Shown: piece after piece, positions 1-11,739 of the stretch
Position numbering within the stretch: the first letter of the stretch is position 1
How the letters are laid out: every line of letters begins with the position of its first letter
Origin: Lepeophtheirus salmonis
Lineage: Eukaryota > Arthropoda > Copepoda > Siphonostomatoida > Caligidae
Direction: 5' to 3'
DNA length: 64,000 nucleotides
Assembly: GCF_016086655.4 (NCBI RefSeq)
Contig: NC_052136.2
Coordinates: 15,872,001-15,936,000, forward strand
Position numbers and translations under genes: made by a program
The notes under the pieces: model-generated
What the model was told of the DNA's origin: nothing
The model's input: the letters and a program-made list of their open reading frames with translations, nothing else
Database searches by the model: none

Positions 1-1744
1 AATCTTCTCTTTTAAATGTAGAAAGATATCCTCCTTATCACAGTAATTCATTTTTCCCCTCCAAAACCATATAACAGACAGCTGATATTAACATGGGTCT
101 TAATTAAGTAATACCATATGTCTCGTTCCTTCCATTTTCTGGCGCTTTTGCTAAAAAATTCACCTTTACTATAGCTTGGCCCATATTCTAATCTTCATGA
201 TTATTCCGAATTTTTGCATGTCGAGATGAAGACATGTAGATAAAGTCATGGGAATATGAAGTCAAACAAGGCAGATGTTGACCAGTTCTGGATGGAATTG
301 GATCCGTAATACATCTTTCCGTAGGATCACTACTGTCATAATAACAGGGCGACATAATTGGATTAAGAAATAGGCTATGAGTTTGGAGATAGTTTTGTAT
401 TTAATAACATAAGTTTTTTTTCACCTTTTATTTTATGAGAAATATATATAATATTTAATAAAATCATGCAACTACGTGCATTTCAAGTTTACAGCCGGTA
501 TATGTACACTTATTAAAAGCTTGACAAGGATATTCAAAATGTTGAACAGAAAGAAACAACAAGTAAACACTAATGAGCTAGATAATCTCTAAGGTTTTTA
601 ATATTTCCAAAATCATAGTTTTGATCTGTATTGTAGTTTATTTGTTTTATATTCTAATTTATTTTTCAAAAATACAGAGCATGACTTGAAATAAATAGTG
701 TTATGTTTTGACATAATGATAAACAAAAACTTGTTAGTACAATGTACACGTTTCCCTCCTTAATTTTTGGAGATATAAGACAGACTTCAAATTTGGAGGG
801 GGAAGATATTTTTTTAGGTACAATCAACTCGAATTTTGAACCGTATTAAATTTCTTAACCTACAACTTGAGCTTGATTATTTTCAATGTTCACCTATATC
901 CATCCACTTTAGCAAAATGCGTCTAATAGGGAACACCGGGAATAGTTGCATCACTCTTTATTACTCCAAGTTGGAGGGTAATAGAAACAGTAAAGTTTAG
1001 CACTAAAAGATGTCTGCTCCTGTTGGAACCTTTTTAGAGAATATATATTACTCTGTACTTTTTATACAAATTCCCTTCCAATAGGATCTGTAAAATGTCG
1101 CCACTGTCTTTGTAACCAGGTGCGGTTGAAATAGTTTTAAATATAAATCTAAACCCTTCGTTACTGAAATTTTATAAAAATGATTCAAGTCTATATAAAA
1201 TAACTTTTATTGCCAGAACCTTTATAATGATTCTGGAAAATTGATAAAAAAGTCAATTTTTTCTGTTGAAAAAATGTAATTTCTTAATATTGTAAATTTG
1301 GCAATTTTTAATCAAGATTAGGTGAATTTGATTTATTTATTGACTTTGGGCTGTTCCTTTGCTTTTTAAAGTATACGCGTAATATTAGCTTTATTCAATA
1401 TGTCACACTCAATACTCTTAAAATTAATAAGTACAATTTTGGTACCTCAAGTTCGTCAAAAGAATTTAATAATTCGTAGGCTTTATTATTTTATAAAAAC
1501 CTATAATGTTTTAACTCAAATAATATAAAATTAAATATTGTTCATACCCCAGACTAATGTTATAAAGATTAATTTGAAAAAATAATATATTATTCCCCAT
1601 ACTTGACTTTATGTGTATCATACAATAAACTTCGTTGAATATCTGGGGTAAAACTATATTTATAGATGAAAATCGATTTCTCTAACGTACACGTCTACAG
1701 AAGTCCAATCGTTGAACCTAATTTTCCACTTTTTTACTAATAAA
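1..1744. other. AT-rich DNA without recognisable gene
   Basis: No open frame of useful length and no recognisable protein similarity in any frame. A slightly less AT-rich patch near 230-360 has stops in all frames read and matches no family I know. Short strings near 985-1,040 and 3,215-3,260 share a TTTAGCACTAAAA core, too short to call a repeat. Confidence 0.5.
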
Positions 1745-2215
1745 ATTGACCTATATTGCAGTAACTTTGTGTCCGACATTTTCATTGAGCTCTTCTAACG
1801 TCACCAACTTATTCACATTACCTGAAAGAAAATAATCTAGCGGTGTTAAATTGCACGATCAAGGCGGCCAATCAACTGGTCCATTTCTCGAAATAAATCG
1901 ATTGTAAAGTGTGCTGAGTGACAAGTGGCACCCTTTTGTAGAAACAACATGTTTTGACAAGTCCATACCTTTCAATTAGGGCCAAAAAAAATCAGTAATC
2001 ATAGTGCGATAGCAGTTTCTATTGACAATAACGTAGCGATTAACATCGTCAAACAAAAACTATAGCCCAATTATCCCTCCAGCATGAAGTCCTCGCCAAA
2101 CAGTAAGTTTTTGGGATGCAATGATGTCTCGTGAATCATTTATGTATTGCTGCCTTACTAATAACGCATATTTTGCTTATCAACATAGCTATTGAGCCAA
2201 AAATAAGTTGATAAA
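1745..2215 (-). pseudogene. DDE transposase C-terminal half, decayed
   Basis: Read on the minus strand from about 2,215 down to 1,745, this is the catalytic and C-terminal half of a Tc1/mariner-like DDE transposase of the type whose proteins carry a WCGLWAGGIIGP-like block, an FQQDGATCH-like second-aspartate block and a WPPRSCDLTPLDYFLW-like block. Visible here are KLTVWRGLHAGGIIGL (about 2,110-2,060), the relic STKGCHLSLSTLYNRF where the second catalytic motif should be, and GPVDWPP*SCNLTPLDYFL followed by VTLEELNENVGHKV. Several stops and at least one frameshift interrupt it and the second catalytic Asp is gone, so it cannot be active. The N-terminal HTH half is missing and I found no terminal inverted repeats. 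The family assignment rests on motif recognition only. Confidence 0.75.
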
Positions 2216-2741
2216 TAAATAAGCGACCATTGATAATAAATAATAAATCTGGATAATTTACAATGACTGATCAAGTATATATCGCTTAATAATGTAGTTG
2301 ATACTAAGGAATTTCTAAATGGCAAAAGAAAAATATATATATATATTTTTTCCCCTTACGGAAAAATAAATTGAAGCATCCCTAATGAAAACCTCTTTAT
2401 ATCTACTTTTAGTTCAGTGGTGTAGTTTTCATACCACCTAATAAGTTTTATTTCAGGTGCGTACAAAATTAAAACCCAAAATCTATTTAATTTTTTTTTT
2501 AATTTCAACATTTGGCAGAATATTATTTGTTTCAATTTTTCCTTTGAGCATTTAAATCTAAAATCGAAGTAGGTACATAAACAAAAGTTCCATTCAATTG
2601 TTGTTTACAATTTCATTTTATATGTTTATAAAATAGTGTTATACTTCACAAGGATGTATTACGTTTAAAAAAAATACGTAGTAAAGATATAAATTGTCAT
2701 ATGTAGAGATGTAAAAACAGAGTCTACCTCTATGCTAAAAA

Positions 2742-2905
2742 ATGGCATTATAACACTGGCAATTACAATAATATTTGAGAGAAGATAACTTTGGTTGTTT
2801 ATTTAAATTAGGAAAGAGAAAAAAAGATAAAATAGGCTACAAGTAGCTATGATAGGAAGGAAATAAACACAACCACTCTGTATCTAACATTGGCAGAATA
2901 ATTAG
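2742..2905 (+). repeat. dispersed repeat family A, copy 1
   Basis: Starts with an ACACTGGCAATTAC-type end (family consensus GGTAACCCTGACAATTCAA) and continues into the AGTAGCTATGATAGGAAGG / AAATAAACACAACCAC stretch. Copies at 6.3, 9.3, 32.8 and 43.5 kb share this (AGCAGCTATGAGAGCAA, then AAATAAACACAA). Truncated on the right. Confidence 0.55.
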
Positions 2906-4262
2906 GAATCATTTTCAATAGGGTATGAGCATATTAAAATCAAAATTATATGCGCAAGTGATATGGCAGTCTATAAGAAAATATATAATTTTAAGTCCCA
3001 TAAAATGTTTCCTATATTTATTACATTTCTTAATAAAAAGTATTAAAAAACAATTGAAAATAAATAACTCATTTATAAAGAGCTTGAAGTTTCTGAACAA
3101 TATATATCGATCTTATTTTTGGCTTTTTACATGTATTTTGATTATAAAAAACTTGTCTTTTTTGAAAGTACTAAATTGATATTATTGATTATGTCTTGAA
3201 ATCTTTTAACTGTATTTTAGCACTAAAAATGGCCTACTACTCTCTAGGTTCCAAAGACTAGGAGTAACGTCACCACAAGATTAATAAATACCTGTTAATA
3301 TCAATAACCCAATTGATACTTGAAGGTGAGTCAAATGAAGGGCTGTCCAATTCTTACACTATTTTCTGAAACATTTTGCATATTCAAAATTTTAATTTCT
3401 TTTGATCCATGTTTTCAATATAAAAAAATCCCTGAACACGCAGAATAATTATAACCATTATGCCTCTCACAAACTAACTAAACATAGCTTTAAACGATAA
3501 ATATTTGTTCTTTTACAAAGGTACTAAAAAATAAAAAAGTTAGCATTATTATATATACGTTCCCCATGAAATTTGAAAAGTGACCTTAGTGTTTGAACAC
3601 ATCTCGTATGCATGAAAAAATTTGTCTTGATGAGAGGTCCATCTTTTATTTTTGTCAAAAAAAAAACAACTTGTTGTACACTTATTTTACAAAATATAGT
3701 CATAAATTATATTTTCTGAAATTATAAGAGGAATAAAGCCTACCTAAATTTTTTTCGCACATGCAAAACGCAAAAAGTAATTGAAACTAATGTCGTCGAA
3801 AAAATAAAACTCGATAATACTTCATTTTTCCAAAATGACAACAAAAAAATATGTTACGGATATTGAAAAAATATATTTTAATATTAAGGTATTTCATGTG
3901 CAATTTCTTATCAAAATTGAAATTTTTTAAATTATTCAGAAAATGACAGAGATAAATTTTTATCAGTCAGATATATATGGAAACATTTTTCTTTTTAAAT
4001 ATAGATTATATACGAACAAAAATATTTCTATGGAAATTCATTTTTTTCCACCTGAAATAAAACAAAACTGCACTTTTCACCGATTTTTTTTTTTAACCAT
4101 AACTTTTTGATTTGGAATAAATTTAGGCAATGTTTTTGTTCGTATAGCTGGTTTTTGAAACGCCAGTGACTTTTTGATTAATACTTCCTACAACCTATTT
4201 AATTTTCTTGAGCACAATAAAAACAATGTTTGTTTTTTGGGCAAAGAATGTGCCTCTTTTAT

Positions 4263-4304
4263 GACCTCCCCCCACTTGGTATTTTGGTGTTGGGGGGGTG
4301 AGGT
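4263..4304. repeat. C-run/G-run hairpin
   Basis: ACCTCCCCCCAC is followed 18 bases later by GGGGGGGTGAGGT, giving a stem of about 11 pairs with one bulge. Isolated G/C-run hairpin in AT-rich DNA; no gene context. Confidence 0.5.
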
Positions 4305-5035
4305 ACTCAAGTAAAATTTCAGCCTCTTAATCACATATGTGTTTGTATCCATAAAGGACAACACATACAAAGTCTATTATATTTATATACTATTAATATT
4401 TCAACTGATTTGAGGAATCTTCAAATATTTTCAATTGTCCTGAAGTAGTATTAAAAAATACCTTCTATCATAAATTTCTAAAATTCTGATTTTCAACCTT
4501 CTCTACTGAATAGTGGTCCTCATAAAAATATATAGTGTAATACAATAAGACCTGGATTCCACAGGTTCAAATTCCCTTCTTTGAACTGTAAGCCCAATAA
4601 ACAATTCTATTAAAACTAGGGCATTAAAACATTTAATAAAACATTTGGGTACATTCCAATAATTTTTCTGTACATCAGCCTTTCTGTTTTTATAAAAGAA
4701 TTGGAAACAGCTACAGTGGATAGTTGAAATTCAATCTTTGCAACCTTTGAAAAATAAGGAAATAACATTGCAAAGCGAAGAATACATTATTGGACAGATG
4801 GAGAAGGATCTTGACTTTTTCAGGATATTCAGACAAATGGCACTTTGGAGGATCATGAAAGTTAAATGATTTGATCATTTTGTGGAAACAGTTGTGAGTT
4901 TATCTTGCATTAAGTATTCCCCAGGAGGGGGGACTCGGAGTTGACCTGGGGACCGTTGAGTCAGGAGGAGATCACATCTAATCTTATACTAAGCGGAAAT
5001 GTATTCGAGCAATTGTGATCGATTGAGTGGTCCAG

Positions 5036-5053
5036 ATCTCTCTCTCTCTCTCT
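5036..5053. repeat. TC microsatellite
   Basis: About nine uninterrupted TC units ending in TTTC. Confidence 0.9.
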
Positions 5054-5700
5054 TTCTGCTCCAATAATATATTATTCTCATTGCCAATTATTTCCTTATA
5101 ATAAAAAGTTGCAAGAATTGAATTTCACCTATCAACTGTTCCTTTCTCCAATTTCGAGATAAAAAGAGAAAGGTTGTCGTACAGGCAAACTGTTATGCTG
5201 TACCCAAAAATTATTTTACTTAATTATATATTTGATATGCTAAAAGATTTGCAACATAATTCCCAGAATACATGAATAATTGCATTGAATGATTGGCATT
5301 TCCCTTTAAAGTTGAATAAACATAATCAAAATGCTACAATATTTCATATTGCATGTTGATATTGCAACATATATGTAGATATTATAATTGTAATAAGAGT
5401 TTCAGTAATTATATAACATTTGAGATGCGTGCAAGTAATATTTAAAATAGCATTTATGTATTGTTTGGTATTGCAACTTAAATTACACAGTCATAAATTC
5501 TTTCTTTGTTATTTAAAAAATCCAATAGTGCCTTAAGAATTAAAATAAGAACAACAATCTTTTCAATATTTAAAGAAAAGTGTACGCATTATACTTTTCA
5601 GTTGCTGGGAAACTAAGTGAAATGCAAGTATTTATTTTTACATTTTAAGCTTGTCTATCAATAAATAGATGATATATGTATTTGTGGTATGCAAAATATA

Positions 5701-6082
5701 CTGGGTTGATATGTTTAAAAATAATAATATTCAGGGGCCACTTATGAACACTATCTACTCTATATAACCACCATTAGCTTTAATCATGGAGATAACGCGC
5801 ACAGTAACCTTTTATGGCCTTGTGGGAACTGCATGGTTTACGGTATACACCGTCTTTCTGTTGTACCTTGTGACCCAGATAATATCCTTTGCAGCATTTC
5901 CTTCTCAGTAGAAATCGTGGATCATTTTATGTTACTGCTCCTGTATCATTATATGGAAAAATAAGAGCAGACCTTTTAAATAAATGTTGTGTATAAATTC
6001 TTTGGTTGTCACAAAAACACAACAGTTAATATAGTTAATAATTTAAAGGTAAGTTCAAACTTCTGTAAAAACTTTGACCCTG
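5701..6082 (-). mobile_element. 382-bp collapsed Tc1/mariner-type element
   Basis: The left end CTGGGTTGATATGTTTAAAA and the reverse complement of the right end, CAGGGTCAAAGTTTTTACAG, form imperfect terminal inverted repeats, each flanked outside by TA (5,699-5,700 and 6,083-6,084), the target duplication expected of Tc1/mariner elements. Inside, on the minus strand, a transposase start (5,949) runs almost directly into a transposase end (5,755). Total size is far below the 1.2-1.6 kb of an autonomous element, so this is a deletion derivative that behaves structurally like a MITE. Confidence 0.7.
5755..5949 (-). pseudogene. transposase start fused to transposase end
   Basis: From the ATG at 5,949 (minus strand) the peptide begins MIQEQ, then HKMIHDFY, EGNAAKDIIWVTRYNRKTVY, which fits the first helices of a Tc1/mariner helix-turn-helix DNA-binding domain. 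After about 38 codons it passes straight into a C-terminal tail ending VRVISMIKANGGYIE and a TAG stop at 5,755, the usual GGYIE-type last residues of mariner-like transposases. The whole catalytic DDE/D core is missing. Three in-frame stops are present upstream of the tail. It cannot encode an active enzyme; a short DNA-binding peptide is conceivable only if the stops were absent. Confidence 0.7.
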
Positions 6083-6304
6083 TATAATCTCAATTTTCCT
6101 GTTCTTTATTTTTGTCAGGATGTGGGTTGTTTTTTAGAACCCGTGGGCCTTTCTTTTTTTTTTAAATTCAGTAACCAGACTCTATCCACAATAATAAAAA
6201 AAAAACTGAAATAGTATGTGATGAACAAGCTAATTTTTTTAGACTATTAATACGTGTGTAAATTGTATGGCTCTTTGGTATGTAAAAAAAGAAACAAAAA
6301 ACCA

Positions 6305-6550
6305 ACTTGGTCACCCTGACAATTCAAAGAATGTTTAGATTAGCTCTAAGCAGCTATGAGAGCAAGAAAAATTAATAAAAATATCATTCCGTATTTAGAA
6401 ATAACATACATAGGAATAACTCCGATGTTGATCCTCAGAATATTCTGAGTCCAATAAAGACCTTAAATTATCGTCATTGTTACTTTTTGTCTTTCACGAA
6501 CTAGTAATCCATTTATTCTTTGATGTTTTCTCTTCAAGAATAAAACAATA
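6305..6550 (+). repeat. dispersed repeat family A, copy 2
   Basis: GGTCACCCTGACAATTCAA followed by the AGCAGCTATGAGAGCAAG block and GATCCTCAGAATATTCTGAG, TCCAATAAAGACCTTA, then a CTTTCACGAACTAGT stretch. The same order is seen in the copies at 9.3, 32.7 and 43.4 kb. Confidence 0.65.
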
Positions 6551-6720
6551 ATATTAAAAGCATTGAAAGAAATAAAACAAAGTTCAGATTTGCTTAGAAC
6601 AAAATAACTTGCATACTAAAAAATTCTAAGGATTTACAAACTTTATTGTATTTAAATAAATTAAACTTTAAAAAATGCAGAAATAAATATTTATCGTAGG
6701 TTTACAAAATTCACAAATAC

Positions 6721-6745
6721 AAAAAAAAAAAAAAAAAAAAAAAAA
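6721..6745. repeat. poly-A tract, 25 nt
   Basis: Uninterrupted run of 25 A. No upstream polyadenylation signal plus coding sequence or target duplication was seen that would make it a retrogene tail, so it is probably a simple repeat. Confidence 0.95.
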
Positions 6746-7830
6746 CGGAGTCTGGGGATCTTGAGGGATAAATCCTTGTTCCCACTACTAATATTGTTTA
6801 CCAATTTCTAGCCCATTCCTTTGGTTCTAAATTATTTAATTGTGGAAGCTCCATTATTGTTGAATCTATTAGTTGATTTTGTTCTATTCTTGGGATTTCA
6901 GATATGATATTTTTCTCCTTAATTTATTTTCTAATCATATTTTTATAAGCGAAGGAATTAGGAATCAAAATGGTTTAGAGTCATTTTTTTCTTACAAAAA
7001 TAATTTAAATATATTTTTTCTGAATGAATACATTTCAACCTACGGTTTTCATTATTTTATTTTTTTCAAGCCTGTCTGTCCATTAAATTTCCTTGGTAAT
7101 AAATAACACAACTTTGATTGGATAATCACAAATAATGCAATTGCCTTTATCATATTTTGTCTTTCAAAAAGTAGACATCAAAATTGAAACTGGAAACTGA
7201 AACTTCCCTGTCTAAAAAAGGTTATAAAATGAAGAAAAAAACCCTATATTCTCAAAGTAACTTTTTTTTTGTGAGACAAATAAATTTGTTTTATGTGTGT
7301 ACAGCAAATTTCACTGCTACACTGGTTCAGACCGACCTTAGACCAAATCAGTTTTGTTTAAAAAAAATATATTGAAAGTCTCATACTGTACCTCAAAATT
7401 AAAAATATTATCAAATTCAGAATTCTTTTGGGAAGACACGGTATTCAAACTGCTTGAGATTTCTTGATAGGGGGTCGCTAACTCGAAATATATATTTTTT
7501 TTTTGTAAACACCGTTAACCAACAAAAGAAGAATAAAATATTGAAATTGTGGTATTGTATGTTGGAAGAAGGGAGAAGTCTTATAATAATTATAATTGAT
7601 GAAAACATTATCAGTAATACTACAACTTTTCATTATTATCTTATTTTAAGGGAAAGAGGTGGCAATGATAGCCTGTTTCCGGTTTTATGGGACTATTGGG
7701 TGAGCTTGCTCTTCCAGAATTTAAAAAACCTTAGCATAAAATATTTCAATTTAATGTGAAGCTTATTATTAAATCTTTCTATTCTAATATTTAAAAATAA
7801 ATCAATCAAGTTTTAAAGATAAACAAAGAA

Positions 7831-8546
7831 GGGTGGTCTGAACAGTTTTTGACCTAACAAAGATAAAATACATTTTCTTAAAATATATAATTTTTTACCA
7901 AAATTACTACATACTTGTTCCAAAAATGTTCTTATGTTCGTATATCGTCCAAATAGTCCTAGGCATTTTTTATTCAAAATAATTGTGCAAGAGAGAATTC
8001 AATTCACTTAAACGATTGTTACGCAGTAACTATAGTGAAATCAAATACATTTAAATCTGTTAAAGAGAGTGATCACCTTTCCTTGTTCCAAATTTGAAAC
8101 AAATAACAACTTTCGAGATCTGAAAAGATTATGATGGATCTGTTATTCTGATTAATCCTCTGGAGGCGCCACAAATTCCGCTTTAAGTACCAAAAATTCA
8201 TTGTCATAATGAAATAATTACAATTTGTCACTTATTAGTGGGGAGGCGGGGAGGATAACTCCCTACCTCCCCACTAATAGCTACAAGTTAAGGAATCGGC
8301 TTGTACTAAATATTTTACTAACCCTAGAAAAAAATATTTCAGGACAGATCGATACTTGGTTTTGTTCATTTTTACAGAAACACTCCCATCAACGAATTCA
8401 AAATGACTTTTACATGACAACTGGACGTCCAAAATGGCTTTAACTTTGGTGAATAACTCTCAACAATATTCTAAACAAATGTGACTAGCTTTTATTTACG
8501 AGTACTACCATCTTCACGTTGAGGTCAAAAACTTTTCCGACCAATT
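7831..8546 (-). mobile_element. mariner deletion derivative with TIRs
   Basis: Left end GTGGTCTGAACAGTTTTTG (from 7,833) and reverse complement of the right end TTGGTCGGAAAAGTTTTTG (from 8,544) are matching inverted repeats continuing into ACCT, typical of mariner ends. On the minus strand a transposase N-terminus starts at 8,369 (MNKTKYRSVLKYFFLGLVKY), as in mariners that open with M-[DE]-K-x-[EK]-[YF]-R; here the similarity ends after about 28 residues. Possible relics of the C-terminus lie at 7,860-8,000. The element is about 0.7 kb against 1.3 kb for a complete mariner. It is related to the copy at 9,890-10,366 but carries an extra segment at about 8,130-8,280. Confidence 0.75.
8232..8280. 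repeat. near-perfect G/C-rich hairpin
   Basis: The arm TATTAGTGGGGAGG (8,233-8,246) pairs perfectly with CCTCCCCACTAATA (8,266-8,279). After one mismatch, a further four pairs (8,248-8,251 with 8,261-8,264, one of them G:T) close a nine-base loop. It lies inside a segment that the sister mariner copy near 10.1 kb lacks. Confidence 0.85.
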
Positions 8547-9889
8547 TGGTATGTAATTTTGTACTCTATTGAATTGTAGATTTCATTGATAGAGATGATG
8601 TACAATAAATTTTTTCTTTCTTTAAAAAAAGTGTCATATATTCTCTGAGAAAAGATTGAAAATAACTTTCAGCATTCATTCATTTTGTAACTTCTCTCTA
8701 TTTCTCTAAAAAAGGAAAAAACACAATATGTCTACATATCTATGACGTCAAAAGATAATTTACTTTTTTACTACATATATACCTTATCATTTCAAGAGAT
8801 CTAAACACATTTTACTTGTGGGATGGACTTTATGTATGTTTATGCTATTACCTACTAATTTACGTAAAAGATTACCTGACAATTAGAGTATTTTTTATCT
8901 GTTACCCGAATTGTATGTATCACTGTGTAGACAATTTAAATAAGTAGATATCTAGTTTTTGTACCACTACGATAAGCATTAGGAATTTTCAGTTTTTACA
9001 TGTTTCAATCTCGTAAACCGTATACCATCACTCCTGTATTAGAGTTTGGAATTCATTTTAAGGTTTTACCTCAACAATTGAAATATACGAACAGTACATG
9101 GTAAACGCTTTCATCATTTGTTTTGCAAAAATACACAATTTAAATAGGAAGCTATCGGTACACATTTATGGATAATAATAAAAAGCCTGATGTAATGTCA
9201 TAAAAATATGTTAACTTTGAGAGACAACATATCTCCTGACATAAATTACTCGAGTTATATAGAATTCAACCTTCTGGTATGTAAAATAAAAGAAACCAAA
9301 AGAGTATACGGTAACCCTGGCAATTAGAAAAATGTTTGGAAAGAAAACAGCTTTGATGTTAGGGCATTTTCTTTGCTTACCTGCGAGAAACTAAGAAAGT
9401 AAGGGAATAAACACAATTTCCATTTCGTATATTAAAAAGAAATAAGTAAAAGATTATTCCCATGTCGATTCTCAATTCTTATCTGAGTTCAATATAGACT
9501 TACACTTATAACCCCCAATAAATCCTCCCAATTATTCTCCGTCTTTCATTAATAGACCCACTACTTATTATTTTACACTATGATGTTCTATATTTAAGAT
9601 TAATAAAAACATTGATTACTTTTTAGAAAATAAAATGAATACTCTTTGGAACCCCGAGTAAAAAATATTTTAGTGCGTGCTCAAATCATATTTTATACAA
9701 CTCTGGAGATCCTTGCTTTCTTATATATTAATAATCAATACTATTTAGCCAATATTTACATAGCATGACACAATCACTGATGTCAAGACAACAAATCTGT
9801 TGACATGACAAAATTTGATCCGCAATCTCAAAGTAATAAAATTTGGTATATTTTACTAAATTACACCATTCAATTTCTTGAAAACAGCA
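8547..9889. other. AT-rich stretch with one family A repeat
   Basis: Apart from family A copy 3 (9,315-9,640) nothing recognisable. No open frame of useful length. Confidence 0.5.
9315..9640 (+). repeat. dispersed repeat family A, copy 3
   Basis: CGGTAACCCTGGCAATTAG, then CTGCGAGAAACTAAGAAAG, AAATAAACACAA, TTCCATTTCGTAT, ATGTCGATTCTCAATTC, GAGTTCAATATAGACTTA and TATTCTCCGTCTTTCATTAA follow in the same order as in copies 2, 9 and 12. One of the most complete copies. Confidence 0.65.
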
Positions 9890-10366
9890 TTGCTACTGGC
9901 ACGATGAAGTCTTACGACAAATTGGCCCATGCAGGGTTGATTTTCATCTTTAGCTAATCGATAACGCTGTGATAGGTGTTGTCAACCAAAAAATAGACTA
10001 TAGAGTATAGTAAATTGAATATAATTCTGCCGACAAAATTGGTAACATTCCCTTGTTCCAAATTTAATAAAATCAACAACTTACAAAATTTGATAATGAA
10101 AATTCGATAAGGAATCGGCGTATACTAAAAATTTTACTAACCCTAGAAACAAATATTTAATGATAGAAGAATACTCTATTTTGTCCATTTTTACAGAGAC
10201 ACTAACAACAACTTACTCAAACGACTGTTACACAACGACTTCTTGACCAAAAATGGCTGAAACATAAGTGAGTAACGGTCAACAAATGTAAGATCGATGT
10301 GACTAGTTTTAATGTCCGAGTGTAGCTATCTTCATGTTCTAGTTGGAAACTTTTCAGAACCCCCTA
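9890..10366 (-). mobile_element. mariner deletion derivative, sister of the 7.8-8.5 kb copy
   Basis: The right end, read inward on the minus strand from about 10,366, is AGGGGGTTCTGAAAAGTTTC, matching the mariner end at 7,831. The transposase start is at 10,188 (MDKIEYSSIIKYLFLGLVKF, minus strand). About 175 bp (10,110-10,366) align with 8,285-8,546 at the DNA level, and both copies leave the mariner reading frame at the same place after LVxADSL. This implies that both descend from one already deleted progenitor. A stretch reading VDNTYHSVID near 9,970-10,000 may be a further relic. The left terminal repeat was not found, so the 9,890 boundary is approximate. Confidence 0.65.
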
Positions 10367-10499
10367 GTATAGTGTATAGTGATCTGTGAGCAGATATGTC
10401 GTCTCTCAATGTTAGCTTATTTTTTATGTAACATTCTTTTGGGCTTGGTTTTACGCTAACGACAGTTTAACAAAAAAATAACATCCCTCATCAATACTA

Positions 10500-11265
10500 G
10501 GTGGTCCATTTGGAATCTGAACACTTACTAATTCACTAATTAATTAATGTAGAGTGATATAAATTTATATATATTTCGATGTAGTAATAGAAAAAAATTT
10601 AGTATTACGATACAGAACATACCTGAACTCTCTAGCTTACGTAAAACTATAGAAAAGGACACTTGAGCGTAATTAACAACTTTTTATTCGCGCACTTGAA
10701 GTATTTGAGCGTCTCCAGGACACCAGTCAGGTAGTCCAAACGTTGGAGAGGAAGAAGGGCTTTATCAAATAGGCTAACAGAAACCGGAGTAGTTAAAGAA
10801 AACAGTTTAGGTCAATCCCTTCAATTCCATGTGGATCCATGCAACATATCTTGGGGTTTCACAACAGACTTTACAGAGAACTATCGACAAACTGTATGAA
10901 AATAGCCTTGTGAGAGTGGGAAGGCCATTTTTGACACCACCAATGAAAGAAACCCATCTCTTCCGTTGCAAGACTCATTTTAATGAGTGTTTTGAGTTCT
11001 TTTGAACATTTTTTAAAGAATTTTAACCCCTCCCTCCCCCTATAGCCCTGAAAGTAATCCCCTCCACTAGATTATTTTTCGGTTGTAGTCGAGAGGAAGG
11101 CCTTTAGTGTCTGTCACCTAAACACCGAGGCCTTCAAATCCACTGTCAGCTGGCACTAGGACATACGCTATGACAAAGGAATATACCCACAGCAGGTGCC
11201 ACGACTTCCCTGCGGAAGCCATCATCGCGAGTTATATGTGTATGTTGGACTTGGACTAGAATTAA
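10500..11265 (+). pseudogene. collapsed mariner transposase with GGTGGTCC end
   Basis: The element begins GGTGGTCCATTTGGAATCTG at 10,500 directly after a TA (10,498-10,499). Its 5' leader (10,530-10,700) is homologous to those at 37,020-37,160 and 62,560-62,700. An N-terminal helix-turn-helix region is clear in one frame: LGVSQQTLQRTIDKLYE, SLVRVGRPFLTPPMKETHLF, RCKTHFNE (10,815-11,000). After a short unrelated stretch the frame resumes as a C-terminal tail: NTEAFKSTVSWH, then in another frame YAMTKEYTHSRCHDFPAEAI, IAS (11,130-11,240), equivalent to the usual LEAIIAA ending. The catalytic centre is missing and frames shift. No matching right end was found, so the right boundary is approximate. 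Confidence 0.75.
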
Positions 11266-11319
11266 AGATAAATATTTGTTTAATTCAAACCTATATATTC
11301 TTAATATATATAAGGTTGG

Positions 11320-11445
11320 ATTTGCGTTTATTTCCTTACTTTCACAGCTGCTTGAAGCTCATCTAATGAAACGTTATGACAGCTAAGCTGTATTTCTCCG
11401 AAACAGCATTTCAATTGTCAGGAATAACATGTTCATTTGGTGGTT
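11320..11445 (-). repeat. dispersed repeat family A, copy 4
   Basis: Minus orientation: TTTCAATTGTCAGGAATAACATG at its end is the reverse of the family end, preceded by TTTATTTCCTTACTTTCACAGCTGCTTG, the reverse of the AGCAGCTxTGAxAG block. Confidence 0.5.
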
Positions 11446-11739
11446 TATTTTATTTTAATATATCGGCAGGACATGTTTTATGTATCATTGATGATATACA
11501 GGGTTAATCTTATCTAGTAGTATATATTTCAATATTTTCAATCCGGAGTAACATTGCAGCTAAATAACAAAGAAGGACAACAAGGAATCTTATCTTTGAA
11601 CGCAACATTCTAATTTTTCTTACAGACAATAAAAATTTGGGTAAAGTTTAGCTGTCTACTACTGAAGAAGTTTTCATATATTACATAACTGTGAAAAATG
11701 TAGAACAGCTACTACATTACAACCATTCATTTGGAAAAT

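Larger units (their letters stand above)
2216..5700. other. AT-rich stretch; one dispersed repeat copy, microsatellites, small hairpin
   Basis: Contains a copy of dispersed repeat family A (2,742-2,905), a short TA microsatellite (about 2,334-2,346), a G/C-run hairpin at 4,263-4,304, a TC microsatellite (5,036-5,053) and a segment at about 4,035-4,215 that resembles 49,800-50,000. I see no gene. The open frames at 2,915-3,179 (both strands) are composed almost entirely of AT-rich codons and have no family features. Confidence 0.5.
6083..7830. other. AT-rich stretch, no gene
   Basis: Apart from repeat family A copy 2 and the poly-A run I see nothing coding. A short string near 7,325-7,370 (GTTCAGACCGACCTTAGACC) matches the reverse complement of 24,985-25,050, evidence for another small dispersed repeat. 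The open frames at 6,873-7,106, 7,184-7,375 and 7,454-7,759 have no family features. Confidence 0.5.

Noticed and set aside
4560..4580. tRNA T-loop-like string GGTTCAAATTCCC
   Set aside because: No matching acceptor stem, D-loop box or anticodon arm in the expected 70-base frame.
6721..6745. Poly-A tract as retrogene or LINE/SINE tail
   Set aside because: No coding relic or polymerase III boxes upstream and no target duplication; treated as a simple repeat.
8225..8443. Plus-strand open frame with the GGEAGRITPYLPTN stretch
   Set aside because: Runs through the hairpin and antisense to the mariner N-terminus; no independent support.
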